Of a stretch of DNA of 34,735 nucleotides, positions 23,137 to 31,767 are shown piece by piece. The DNA is taken from the NCBI GenBank assembly GCA_013205405.1, contig JABMMZ010000110.1, positions 1 through 34,735 of the forward strand. The letters run 5' to 3'. Made by a program: the position numbers and the translations under genes. The stretch is from Bacteroidota bacterium. Its GTDB lineage: Bacteria; Bacteroidota; Bacteroidia; NS11-12g; UBA955. Positions within the stretch are counted from its first letter, which is position 1. The number at the start of each line of letters is the position of its first letter. The notes beneath the pieces are model-generated. The model saw nothing but the letters and a program-made list of their open reading frames with translations, was not told the DNA's origin and ran no database searches.

Positions 23137-24336
23137 ATGCGGATTATTCATTTAAGCGCAAGCGATAAAGGAGGAGCATTTAAAATGGCTGACAAGTTAG
23201 TGAAACATCAGAATGCTAGTGGATTGATAGCGCATCATGCAATTTTTACTGGCAATTTATCAAACATTGAAGTTACAGGAATAAATTTTTTAGATAAAAT
23301 TTATAAATTTTGTTTGCATGCTTTTGAAAAATTTATTTTTTTATTTTATGAAAAGTCAAAAGATAAAAGATTTAAGTTTTCTTTCGGCTATCCAGGTGTT
23401 TCTATTAAAGTGTTAAAAAAAATAACTGAAGGGTTTGATATTATTCATATTCATTGGATTAATAAAGGCTTTATAAATATTAATGATTTATATCAACTGA
23501 ATAAACCAATAGTATGGACAACTCATGATATTTGGATAGCAACAGGAGGCTGTCATTTAACAATGGGTTGCAATCACTTTGAAAAAGAATGCGGAAACTG
23601 TTTGTATCTAAAAAGACCTTATCCAAATGATTTGTCTTTTGACTTATTTAAAATTAAAAAACAAGTTGTTTCCAACCTTAATGTTGCATTTGTAGCACCC
23701 AGTGTATGGATGTTTAATAATTTGAAAAATAGTCCAATTACTCAAAGTAAATATTTGCATAATATACCTAACGGTATAGATACAAGCATATTTAAAAATA
23801 TAGATTTACTCAGAAATGAAGTTTTTACAATTGGTTTTGTAGCTGCCAATTTGAATGATGAAAATAAAGCATTATTCCGTTTAGCAAATGCAATCAATCT
23901 CTTAGTTTCCAATTTTCTGGGTATAAAAGTAAAATTGATATTGATAGGAGAGAAGAAAGAAAATTTTAAATTTAATTTTAATTGCGCAATAGAGCAAGTA
24001 TCATTTGTGAAAAACGAGCACGAAATGGTAAATTACTACAATCAAATGGACTTGTTGGCAGTTACCTCTACCTTAGAAACATTGCCAACTAATATTATTG
24101 AGGCAGGCTGCTGTGGCACGCCCTCTATTGCCTTTAATGTTGGCGGAATAAGCGATGTTATTTCTTCTGAAAATGGAATATTAATTGAGGCTTTTGATGA
24201 ATCAGAATTTTCAAAATCATTACATTATTTAACTAAGAACGCAATGGATAGAGAAGAAATTTCTAGTTTTATGAAACAAAAATTTAGTTTGAAAAATGTA
24301 TCTGAAGCCTATTTAAAAGTTTACAATTCCTTTTAA
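23137..24336 (+). CDS. GT4-type glycosyltransferase (WcaC-like N-terminus)
   Basis: This is a GT-B glycosyltransferase for surface polysaccharide assembly. The start is the ATG at 23137 (MRIIHLSASDKGGAFKMADK), since the track start at 23122 is a TTG inside the end of the previous gene. The N-terminal domain has DIIHIHWIN, WTTHDIWIATGGC and the cysteine cluster CNHFEKECGNC, which recurs in WcaC-like transferases. The C-terminal donor domain has IPNGIDTSIF, ETLPTNIIEAGCCGTPSIAF with the EX7E glutamates, and NVGGISDVI. Its stop codon overlaps that of the convergent gene at 24333 in a shared TTAA. Donor and acceptor sugars are unknown. Confidence 0.88.
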   Translation: MRIIHLSASDKGGAFKMADKLVKHQNASGLIAHHAIFTGNLSNIEVTGINFLDKIYKFCLHAFEKFIFLFYEKSKDKRFKFSFGYPGVSIKVLKKITEGFDIIHIHWINKGFININDLYQLNKPIVWTTHDIWIATGGCHLTMGCNHFEKECGNCLYLKRPYPNDLSFDLFKIKKQVVSNLNVAFVAPSVWMFNNLKNSPITQSKYLHNIPNGIDTSIFKNIDLLRNEVFTIGFVAANLNDENKALFRLANAINLLVSNFLGIKVKLILIGEKKENFKFNFNCAIEQVSFVKNEHEMVNYYNQMDLLAVTSTLETLPTNIIEAGCCGTPSIAFNVGGISDVISSENGILIEAFDESEFSKSLHYLTKNAMDREEISSFMKQKFSLKNVSEAYLKVYNSF

Positions 24337-25529
24337 TTTTTATTTAGTGCAAAAGCATTGTTAAAATTATTTGCAACTATTTGAATATTTATTTTATCCT
24401 CAATAATTTTTAAAGAATTACTTCCTAACAAATCGATATCATTAGACCAAACATGCTTAATAGCTTCTGTTAATGATTCTAAATTCCCATCCTCAAAATA
24501 ATACCCATTTACACCTTCAAAAACTAAATGTTTTTCAGTTCCATCTGCTATTGAACAAATAATTGGTAATGAATGGCACATTGCCTCATTAATAGATAAT
24601 CCTCCCATACCAGCTAATACATAAATACCTGATTTTAAAAATTCAACACTTTGAGCCTCGCCTTCATAGATAGCGCCAAGAAATTTTATTTGATTAGTTA
24701 AGTTTAAGGATTTAGTCAATTCTTTTAAATTGCCTTCTTCTTCTCCATTTCCAATAATGGCTAATTCTATTTCGGGATAATTAGGCTTTAAAAGTTCGAC
24801 TGCACGAATAAGTAAATCAACATTTTTCCATTTAACTAGCCTTCCTACGTGAATAATTCTGAATTTATTTTTTATTATTGTTGATGTTTTATTAGATTCT
24901 ATTTTCTTTATTGTTTTGAATATATAGTCAGTATCTGGTGAGTTATAAGTTGCAAAAATTTTATTTTTATCAATACCATACGAAGCTAATATATCTATAC
25001 CAACATCTGTATATGTAAAGGCCGAATCAGCAATGAATGAATAAGTTAATTTTCGGAATAGTTTTGTTATTGAAAAGTTAAAAAATGAAGTAAATATTTT
25101 TTCATTTCTTTGACTTTCAGCACATCGTAAAGTAAAATTTTTTCTCGATTCATGATTGTAAGGGACACTAAATGGAATTTCTCTAACTATAATTTTAATT
25201 TTTTTGTATTTAAGTTTTAATAGTAATAGCGGATTGAAAATAAGCGCTAAAAAATATGGCCAACCCAAAACAATAATTTTTGTGTTTTCTGATTTAATAG
25301 TTGAGTAAAAATTTTTGAAAAAGGGCTTATTGTACCAAGTATTATATTCAACTAACTTTATTGATTTAAACGCTGTGTCTTCGTCTGATAAATGAACCCC
25401 ATTGCCTATGGTTCTGCCTCTAGTATCAGGAGAAATAGTTAGTATTTCTACCTTACTACTCTCATTTATTTTACTAAGTAATTTAATTAAATAATGGGGC
25501 AATCCGCCAAAAACAAAAACAACTTTCAT
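24333..25529 (-). CDS. GT4-type glycosyltransferase
   Basis: The 398-aa GT-B protein probably adds a sugar to a lipid-linked glycan at the cytoplasmic face. The N-terminus MKVVFVFGGLPHYLIKLLSK is the acceptor-side Rossmann strand. The C-terminal half has the family 1/4 landmarks IIHVGRLVKWKNVDLLIRA, ELAIIGNGEEEGNLKEL, and GMGGLSINEAMCHSLPIICS with the EX7E-like region, then GTEKHLVFEGVNGYYF. It converges with the gene at 23137 with overlapping stop codons, so the ends of both genes are antisense to each other. A -7 box lies nine bases before its ATG. Confidence 0.9.
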   Translation of the reverse strand: MKVVFVFGGLPHYLIKLLSKINESSKVEILTISPDTRGRTIGNGVHLSDEDTAFKSIKLVEYNTWYNKPFFKNFYSTIKSENTKIIVLGWPYFLALIFNPLLLLKLKYKKIKIIVREIPFSVPYNHESRKNFTLRCAESQRNEKIFTSFFNFSITKLFRKLTYSFIADSAFTYTDVGIDILASYGIDKNKIFATYNSPDTDYIFKTIKKIESNKTSTIIKNKFRIIHVGRLVKWKNVDLLIRAVELLKPNYPEIELAIIGNGEEEGNLKELTKSLNLTNQIKFLGAIYEGEAQSVEFLKSGIYVLAGMGGLSINEAMCHSLPIICSIADGTEKHLVFEGVNGYYFEDGNLESLTEAIKHVWSNDIDLLGSNSLKIIEDKINIQIVANNFNNAFALNKN

Positions 25530-25537
25530 TAGAAAAG

Positions 25538-25545
25538 CAAAATTA
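25538..25545 (-). promoter_or_regulatory. -7 box of the GT4 gene at 24333-25529
   Basis: TAATTTTG on the minus strand matches TAnnTTTG exactly and ends nine bases before the ATG, implying a leader of only a few bases. Confidence 0.5.
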
Positions 25546-25668
25546 AAATATTTTCATGTTTTTAACTAATTTATAATTTTTTCCCCTAACTATTCCTTTA
25601 AAATTTTGTATTCCATTTTAAGATAGATATGTTACACATTTATTAAGTATAGGCTTATACCAAAATTA

Positions 25669-25932
25669 ATGCTTAAACAAACCCATTTTAAACAAATCAA
25701 TTATCAAAATGGCACAATTGAGGAAGAAATTGTAGATGAAAAAAGCGAATATTCAAGTTTTTATCCAAGCGTAAATTTAGGATATAGATTAGAAATTCAC
25801 GTAAATTAGAATGAAGAATCCATCAGAATTGAGCCTTATGCGCAGTTTTCTTTTATCAATGCTAAAAATAAAAATTTAAGTAATTCATTAACTGGTTTTG
25901 GTTTGCGTGTTGCTTTTTTATGGATGCAATAA
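25669..25932 (+). pseudogene. C-terminal remnant of an outer-membrane beta-barrel protein
   Basis: The frame from 25669 encodes alternating strands typical of a barrel (FYPSVNLGYRLEIHV, then IRIEPYAQFSFINAK, then LTGFGLRVAFLWMQ) and ends in TAA at 25930. It is broken by an in-frame TAG at 25807-25809, and no signal peptide or N-terminal half is present. The final strands with an aromatic near the C-terminus fit an OmpA/porin-like barrel. It is too short for the ORF track. I take it as a decayed gene. Confidence 0.6.
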
Positions 25933-25934
25933 AC

Positions 25935-25942
25935 TAATTTTG
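25935..25942 (+). promoter_or_regulatory. -7 box of the methyltransferase gene
   Basis: TAATTTTG matches TAnnTTTG exactly, and only five bases separate it from the ATG at 25948, so the mRNA is probably leaderless. Confidence 0.5.
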
Positions 25943-25947
25943 CAACA

Positions 25948-26667
25948 ATGGCTGCAATTATTCAAAAAGAAATATGGACCGATAGAACGAAAGAATGGTC
26001 TAAAGAAGATATTTTAAAACTATACGAAAAACCTAATATTTTTCAAATAGACTTTTCAAGATACTTGAATGAAAATTTTATTCAAAAGGATACTAAAATT
26101 ATAGAAGTGGGTTGCGAAGCTGCTGGAACGGCTGTTTTATTAAATCAACAATCCAATATTTATTTATTGGATTACAATGAACATATTATCAATATTGTTG
26201 AAAAAGCTTGGCAACAAAAAAAGTTAAAAGCTAATTTTGTGTGTGCAGATATGTACAATATGCCTTTTGAAGATGGCTTTTTTGATGTGATATATAATGG
26301 TGGCGTTATAGAACATTATGATAGAAACGAGCGTAATAGAATTTTTAAAGAATATGCTAAAAAACTAAAAACTGGAGGGTATATGGTTATTGCTTACCCA
26401 AATCACCATTCGTTTCCATATAAAGTGGCCTATACAATACGCACACTCACTAATAGATGGCCTTTTCCAAAAGAGTTAAAAATTTATGATTTAAGAGAAT
26501 CTATACAAGGTTTAGATTTGGAATTTGTAAGCCGAAATGTATTGGCAAAACAAACTGTTTTTGATTGGCTTGGCTTTTGGAAATGGCTAAAATGGAGCTT
26601 TGAAAAACTAGACAAAGTATTCAACTATGAAGGTTATTTATCAGTGGTAGTGTTAAAGAAATTATAA
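25948..26667 (+). CDS. Class I SAM-dependent methyltransferase
   Basis: The 239-aa protein has a Rossmann methyltransferase fold. Motif I is IIEVGCEAAGTAVLL (the third glycine replaced), motif II is IYLLDYNEHIINIV, the post-II stretch is FVCADMYNMPFEDGFFDVIY and GGVIEHYD is the Methyltransf_11-type core. The tail has the hydrophobic VFDWLGFWKWLKWSF, possibly membrane-contacting. In this neighbourhood a role in modifying a glycan or its lipid carrier is plausible, but the substrate is unknown. The gene runs convergent to a glycosyltransferase with a six-base overlap of stop regions. Confidence 0.85.
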   Translation: MAAIIQKEIWTDRTKEWSKEDILKLYEKPNIFQIDFSRYLNENFIQKDTKIIEVGCEAAGTAVLLNQQSNIYLLDYNEHIINIVEKAWQQKKLKANFVCADMYNMPFEDGFFDVIYNGGVIEHYDRNERNRIFKEYAKKLKTGGYMVIAYPNHHSFPYKVAYTIRTLTNRWPFPKELKIYDLRESIQGLDLEFVSRNVLAKQTVFDWLGFWKWLKWSFEKLDKVFNYEGYLSVVVLKKL

Positions 26668-27813
26668 AGTATTTAATGCTTTAATAACATCTTGAAATAA
26701 AGTATCCATATGCCATTGGTGCTTCTTTTTTATAACATTTATTCTGCATTCTTGCAGCCACTTAGAGGTTAATTCATTTTGAACAAAATAATCAAATTTT
26801 TGCAATTCATCTATTCCGAATATCTTTCCAAAATTATTTTTATTCACTAATTCTTTTGCATCGCCATCAGGTAAAATACCGATTATTGGGAGTCCTAAAT
26901 TAAAGTATTCAAAAATTTTGCTTGGCACACAAGCCTCTAAATAAGGATTAGTAAGAGATACAATGCCTATATTTATATTTTCTGACACGAAATTTAAAAA
27001 TTCATTATGTGGCATTAATGCTCTAAAATTAAATTGATTTAAGAAAGGTAATATTGGTTTGTAATTTTGATAATTGCCTATAAAAAATACCTTTAAATTC
27101 TTTTCACTATTGGCTAATATTTTTGCTATAACCTCCACACTTTGATGTTTGCCAAAAAGACCGGCATACATTAAAGAAAGTGGATTGGAGTTAAAATTTT
27201 CACTCAATGGATAATCATAAAAATAACCATAATAATTATTCATCATGTTGCTTTCATTTAAAAATGAATACTTTTTAATAAGACTTATTTTAAAAAAATC
27301 AGAAGAAGTAATAATTAAATCAATATTGCTTAAATATTTTTTCTCAAAACTATTTCTTTTAAATCTGAGTTCATTACTTACATATAATCCATTTACAGAA
27401 GCATGGTTAATAGGATCTTGAAAATTAATAACATACTTACAATTTAACTTTTGTTTTAAATAATGCCCTATGGCTAAGGTTTCTAAACTGCCACCAGTGG
27501 TGCAAAAAACAATGTCTTGTTGAGTTACAATTTTACTTAAATATTTAATTGTATTTTTAGCAAAGAAATAATCTTTATCCGCTATCAAATTAAATCTTTC
27601 TAACACATCGCAAATTTGTTTTTGATAAAAATAAGGAATATAAGTGACATTATTTTTTACAGATATCTCTTTACCTCGTTTATTTGGCATTACAACATGC
27701 ACTTCATAATTCTTAGAAAATAATTCAATCTGCTTTTTTCTAATTAAAACACCTCCAAAATGTTTATCTGATTCAATGTCGAAATATTGAGAAATAAAAT
27801 ATAATTTCCTCAT
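26662..27813 (-). CDS. GT4-type glycosyltransferase (WbuB-like)
   Basis: The 383-aa GT-B protein belongs to the polysaccharide cluster. The N-terminus MRKLYFISQYFDIESDKHFG and VHVVMPNKRGKEISVKN give the acceptor domain. The C-terminal domain has SLMYAGLFGKHQSVEVIAKI, VFFIGNYQNY, and EACVPSKIFEYFNLGLPIIG, which resembles the P.K..EY...G.P segment of WbuB-like transferases. Its ATG overlaps the flippase stop (ATGA), so the two are translated from one mRNA. Donor and acceptor are not known. Confidence 0.85.
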   Translation of the reverse strand: MRKLYFISQYFDIESDKHFGGVLIRKKQIELFSKNYEVHVVMPNKRGKEISVKNNVTYIPYFYQKQICDVLERFNLIADKDYFFAKNTIKYLSKIVTQQDIVFCTTGGSLETLAIGHYLKQKLNCKYVINFQDPINHASVNGLYVSNELRFKRNSFEKKYLSNIDLIITSSDFFKISLIKKYSFLNESNMMNNYYGYFYDYPLSENFNSNPLSLMYAGLFGKHQSVEVIAKILANSEKNLKVFFIGNYQNYKPILPFLNQFNFRALMPHNEFLNFVSENINIGIVSLTNPYLEACVPSKIFEYFNLGLPIIGILPDGDAKELVNKNNFGKIFGIDELQKFDYFVQNELTSKWLQECRINVIKKKHQWHMDTLFQDVIKALNTL

Positions 27814-29306
27814 CTCTTACCCAATTTCCTTCCCACTAAATCTAACAATGCATTTTGGTAATTACCCATCATTACAAATACTAAAGCTACCAGTAACACA
27901 AATACTATTTTTAACCCAAACAATGCCCATGAAAAAGCAAAACCAGTAAAAAATTGATAGTATAAAACAATGGCAATTAAATACACCATTAAAAATTTAG
28001 CCAATCGCCATAAACCTAAATTCATTTTTTCTAATTTTCGGGCAAAATAAAACTCAATACTTACCATAACAATGGCTCCCATTGTTTGTGCCATAGCTAT
28101 TGCAGAAGCTCCAAATTTGGGAATTAACAAGGTATTTAAACTGTAAATAACACTAGCGCAACTTAGCACTGCAATAGTGATGAAAACAGTACGTTGATGA
28201 AAGCTAATTATAGTGCTAAACAAACGATGATAAATAGAAAATAAAAATGGAATACATAAGCCAGAAACATACACATAAGCTGTGCTATATTTGGGGTTAT
28301 TATTGGATAATAGCATAATGACCTCTTGTGCAAAAAATGTAATACCAATATGTGCAAATAAAACAACTACCATACAAAGCAAAGTCAATTCCCTTGTTTT
28401 CTTATGGGTTCTATCTCTATCGTTTATTAGTCCACTCATAACCACAGGGCTTAGCACTTGTGTAATAGCATCTATGATAAAATACATAATAGTGGCAATA
28501 CTTGCAGCTATGGAAAATAACCCCACTATATCCTGTTTAGGATATTGCTGCTGCATCATTAAAACAGGGCTTTGGGTATTTATCCATGCAGCAATACCTG
28601 TAGGCAATAATGGTACAGAAAACCATAAGGCTTCTTTTAAATACTGCCAATTAAATACAAATTTAAGATACTTGTTGCGTAAAAAATAAACAGTTACCAT
28701 TGTCATTAAAACAATGGCTATAAAAGCATCGCCAATTAATCTGCCCAATACACCCATTTGATAATGTGATACCAAAATGATAGATAAGCCAACGCCCAAT
28801 ACTGTTGCCAAAATTTGAAATAAGGTTGTTTTATGCGATTCTAAACTTTGATTAAAAAAAGCTATACCCAACTGACCAAGTTGCAATAATATTAAAGGAA
28901 AACACAGCAGAGCAATGGTATAATTTGAGTATTGAGAATTTAATTGAAAACTATAAAAACAGATACTCATAGATATAAACCCTACAATGAGCACAAACCA
29001 ATAACTGGTGCTAAACATTGATTTTAGCTTTTTGATATCCTGCTTATACAATTGAAAAAAACGAATAAACGCGCCATCAATACCAAACGAAACAATTAAA
29101 GGTAAAATACTTTTCATGGCATTTAAAGCGCCATATTCTCCTATTTCTACAGGTGATAAATAATGCGTAAAAATAGGCATAGTAAACACCGCCAAGCCTT
29201 TGATGATAAGACTTGTGAACATATACCATTTACCTACTTTAAAAATAGATTTTGCCCAACTGCCTTCGTGTATATCTGCTATATTAGTCAAATTAATGAA
29301 AGGCAA
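27810..29306 (-). CDS. Wzx-like polysaccharide flippase (MOP superfamily)
   Basis: The 498-aa membrane protein has about 12-14 hydrophobic segments and would move a lipid-linked oligosaccharide across the inner membrane. The first helix region reads YMFTSLIIKGLAVFTMPIFT followed by HYLSPVEIGEYGAL, a typical Wzx start, and later PLLPTGIAAWINTQSPVLMM is a conserved transporter stretch. The start in the track is a TTG at 29306; the first in-frame ATG is residue 29 and would remove part of the first helix, so a TTG start is more likely. The gene lies 4 bp in overlap with the downstream GT4 gene and behind a palindromic repeat. Confidence 0.9.
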   Translation of the reverse strand: MPFINLTNIADIHEGSWAKSIFKVGKWYMFTSLIIKGLAVFTMPIFTHYLSPVEIGEYGALNAMKSILPLIVSFGIDGAFIRFFQLYKQDIKKLKSMFSTSYWFVLIVGFISMSICFYSFQLNSQYSNYTIALLCFPLILLQLGQLGIAFFNQSLESHKTTLFQILATVLGVGLSIILVSHYQMGVLGRLIGDAFIAIVLMTMVTVYFLRNKYLKFVFNWQYLKEALWFSVPLLPTGIAAWINTQSPVLMMQQQYPKQDIVGLFSIAASIATIMYFIIDAITQVLSPVVMSGLINDRDRTHKKTRELTLLCMVVVLFAHIGITFFAQEVIMLLSNNNPKYSTAYVYVSGLCIPFLFSIYHRLFSTIISFHQRTVFITIAVLSCASVIYSLNTLLIPKFGASAIAMAQTMGAIVMVSIEFYFARKLEKMNLGLWRLAKFLMVYLIAIVLYYQFFTGFAFSWALFGLKIVFVLLVALVFVMMGNYQNALLDLVGRKLGKR

Positions 29307-29356
29307 AGGTAATTAAATTTGTGGGTTAGAAATACTTCAAAAGTTTTGAATAATGA

Positions 29357-29451
29357 GTCATTCTGAACTTTTTTGCTCTGAAAAAAGATTTAGAATCTAC
29401 CTAAACATCAGATTCTGTATAATTTTGCAAAGCCAAAATTTACAGAATGAC
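29357..29451. repeat. Two-hairpin REP/BIME-like element (C)
   Basis: GTCATTCTG (29357-29365) and CAGAATGAC (29443-29451) form exact inverted ends. Inside are CTTTTTT-GCTCTG-AAAAAAG (29368-29387) and AATTTTG-CAAAGC-CAAAATT (29421-29440), the second in reverse orientation and with one base changed in the loop. The layout matches element A. It separates the flippase from the upstream gene at 29483 and could affect mRNA ends there. Confidence 0.8.
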
Positions 29452-29482
29452 AGCTAATTTTCACCTCTTATTTATTAACTTT

Positions 29483-30748
29483 TTAGACCACTGCATTCAA
29501 TTTTTCTTCTAAATCATTCCTAGTGTTAAAAATATATTGGTTGTATGCTCCTAAATATTTTCTATCAATTAAATATTCGTATCCTTTTACTTCTCCTATG
29601 AATCCTATTTTATCAAAATTAAATCTATCCCAAATAGTTGTAGAAAAAGGACTAACACCTATTTCAGCCTCATACACATTAGAAATTGTATTGGGAGCTG
29701 TGCTACAATATACATTTGGCAATTGCTTTACTTGGCTTAAAAAAGGTGGTTCAATACCATGCGTGTTCAATAAGTCGCGCTCAAAGGGATGTAAATACAC
29801 TGCTAAACTTAATTGTCTTTCAGCACAAAATTGAATTGTGAAATTCAAAATATTTTGTGCAAATAAAGCAGCAGGATTATTCAAATGTAAATGGTTTTTA
29901 ATGTTGTCAATATTAAATTCTCTATCCAATCCATCTATTCTGGCCCATTCGCCACTGCTATAAAAACCTATTTTATAGGTATTTGAATTATTGTTTTTTA
30001 AATATTCATCTGTATAAATATCTACCTCCTCTAGTCCCCATCTTTCTATGGTTTTGCAAACTAGCCAATTATTTTTAACAAATATTTTTATTTCATCTTC
30101 TTGGTATTTAGAACATAATTTTAAATGAGCGTTTGGTAAATAGGAGTATCTATTGTATGGGTAAACCATAGAATTACTTGTAGAAATTTCAATAGATTTA
30201 AAACTTGAAATGAGATAACTTGTAACATATATTTCAGCCGAAAAAAGACAAAAAACAAAAAAGGAGTTTTTGTTATATTTGTTTAGACAGTATAAATTAA
30301 AAATAGAAAACAAAGAAAAAGGAATTTTCCCCTTACTAAAAATTGTAATAAAAGAAACAAAAACGGCTATCAGCCAAATTTTAATCAATAATGGTATTTT
30401 TTTAATTAATAATAAATAGCTAGAAACTGCAAACTTCATATTGTTGATAGCCTTTATACTCTCGATATCAAAGTTTGTATATTTATTTAAAAATAATTTA
30501 CGTCTGTTGTCAATATAGGCAGCATTACTCATTTCATAAAACAACAAATCTGTAGGCAATACTTTTTTAAAGCGTATAAAAAATAAAATTGGATAACAGA
30601 GAATTCTAAAAAAATCTTTTATGTTTTTAATTACTATTTCTTTATGACTAATGGTAGGAAAATTATTGTACCTTAAAAATAATGATTTTAGAAATGAAAT
30701 TTCTACTTTACCATGTATCAAATATACAAAAAGTAATACTTTCCTCAT
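29483..30748 (-). CDS. Unknown protein in the nonulosonic acid cluster, possible GT-B transferase
   Basis: I do not recognise this 421-aa protein. It begins MRKVLLFVYLIHGKVEISFL and has hydrophobic stretches around residues 45-60 and 110-150 (IWLIAVFVSFITIFSKG). The second half is soluble, with YKIGFYSSGEWARIDGL, LAVYLHPFERDLLNTHGIEP and a final NVYEAEIGVSPFSTTIWDRF ... KIGFIGE. A histidine-proline motif followed by a late S.TT segment is reminiscent of GT-B enzymes such as sialyltransferase-like or CDP-glycerol-type transferases. The ATG overlaps the PseI stop by four bases, so it belongs to that operon and may transfer or recognise the sugar made there. Confidence 0.6.
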   Translation of the reverse strand: MRKVLLFVYLIHGKVEISFLKSLFLRYNNFPTISHKEIVIKNIKDFFRILCYPILFFIRFKKVLPTDLLFYEMSNAAYIDNRRKLFLNKYTNFDIESIKAINNMKFAVSSYLLLIKKIPLLIKIWLIAVFVSFITIFSKGKIPFSLFSIFNLYCLNKYNKNSFFVFCLFSAEIYVTSYLISSFKSIEISTSNSMVYPYNRYSYLPNAHLKLCSKYQEDEIKIFVKNNWLVCKTIERWGLEEVDIYTDEYLKNNNSNTYKIGFYSSGEWARIDGLDREFNIDNIKNHLHLNNPAALFAQNILNFTIQFCAERQLSLAVYLHPFERDLLNTHGIEPPFLSQVKQLPNVYCSTAPNTISNVYEAEIGVSPFSTTIWDRFNFDKIGFIGEVKGYEYLIDRKYLGAYNQYIFNTRNDLEEKLNAVV

Positions 30749-31767
30749 ACCAAAGGTTCCCCACGTTTATAGTTTTTGATAGCTTTTGTGCCCAGTAATT
30801 TTTCAAAATGCAAAGGCTCCATTCCTCCACCTGGTCTGATAATACGTATATTTTCAGATGTTAATTCATTGCCTATTTGAATATCTTTTACAACATAAAT
30901 AGAGCGTTTGAAAACAACACTTTTTTGTTCGTTTGGCATGATAGTGGTTTGCACTGTTCCTAGCGATTGCCATGCGCTTTTACAGTCTTTTACCAATTGG
31001 GTAAATTCGGCAGGTTCTAAGCTAAATGCGCTATCTACACCGCCATCTGCTCTGCTCAAACAAAAATGTTTTTCTATTACTTGCGCGCCTAAAGCCACAC
31101 TCGCCACAGATACAGCTGTGCCCATGGTATGGTCGCTAAGTCCAATGGTAGTGTTGTAACGGTTTTTATAAAAAGGAATAGTTAATAAATTACTGTCTGT
31201 TTCTATAGCAGGATAGGTGCTTGTGCATTTTAATAAAGCTATCTCACTGCTGCCATTTTGTTTCAAAGTTTCAATCGCTAAATCTATCATTTCTATAGTG
31301 GCTATTCCACCCGAAATAATAATAGGTTTGCCTGTTTGCGCTACTTTTTTAATGAGAGGGATATGGTTATTTTCAAAAGAAGCAATTTTAAAAATAGGAT
31401 TGCCTAAGGCAGTTAAAAAATCAACAGCATATTCATCAAAAGGAGTTGAAAAACAAATAAGACCTAATTTTTGTGCATACTCAAATATTGGGGCATGCCA
31501 CTCATAAGGCGTGTAAGCTTCTTGGTATAATTCATATAAATTTTTACCATTCCAAAGCGATTTTTCGTCATTAATATCAAACAAACCACCTCTGTGATTT
31601 ATAGTGATAGAATCTGGGGTATAAGTTTGAATTTTTATAGCATGCGCACCAGTTTTGGCTACTTTCTCTACTATTTTTAAGGCACGCTCCAAACTTTGAT
31701 TGTGATTGCCGCTCATTTCGGCAATAATAAAAGGTGGTTTGCTGCTATCAAATATTTTTTCACTCAT
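30745..31767 (-). CDS. pseI: Pseudaminic acid synthase
   Basis: The enzyme condenses phosphoenolpyruvate with a 2,4-diacetamido-hexose to form the nonulosonic acid pseudaminate. The 340-aa protein has the NeuB barrel: FIIAEMSGNHNQSLERALKI, AIKIQTYTPDSI, FSTPFDEYAVDFL, KIASFENNHIPLI, LLKCTSTYP, GLSDHTMGTAVSV, and EKHFCLSRADGGVDSAFSLE. The EMSGNHNQ and RADGGVDS.FSLEP motifs mark the PseI branch as opposed to sialic or legionaminic acid synthases. A C-terminal SAF domain (VVFKRSIYVVKDIQIGNEL) is intact. It overlaps the GNAT gene upstream and the unknown gene downstream by four bases each. The exact stereochemistry of the product is inferred from family only. Confidence 0.93.
   Translation of the reverse strand: MSEKIFDSSKPPFIIAEMSGNHNQSLERALKIVEKVAKTGAHAIKIQTYTPDSITINHRGGLFDINDEKSLWNGKNLYELYQEAYTPYEWHAPIFEYAQKLGLICFSTPFDEYAVDFLTALGNPIFKIASFENNHIPLIKKVAQTGKPIIISGGIATIEMIDLAIETLKQNGSSEIALLKCTSTYPAIETDSNLLTIPFYKNRYNTTIGLSDHTMGTAVSVASVALGAQVIEKHFCLSRADGGVDSAFSLEPAEFTQLVKDCKSAWQSLGTVQTTIMPNEQKSVVFKRSIYVVKDIQIGNELTSENIRIIRPGGGMEPLHFEKLLGTKAIKNYKRGEPLV

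Noticed and set aside
30745-31767. N-acetylneuraminate or legionaminate synthase (NeuB/LegI)
   Set aside because: The EMSGNHNQ and RADGGVDSAFSLEP motifs belong to the PseI branch.
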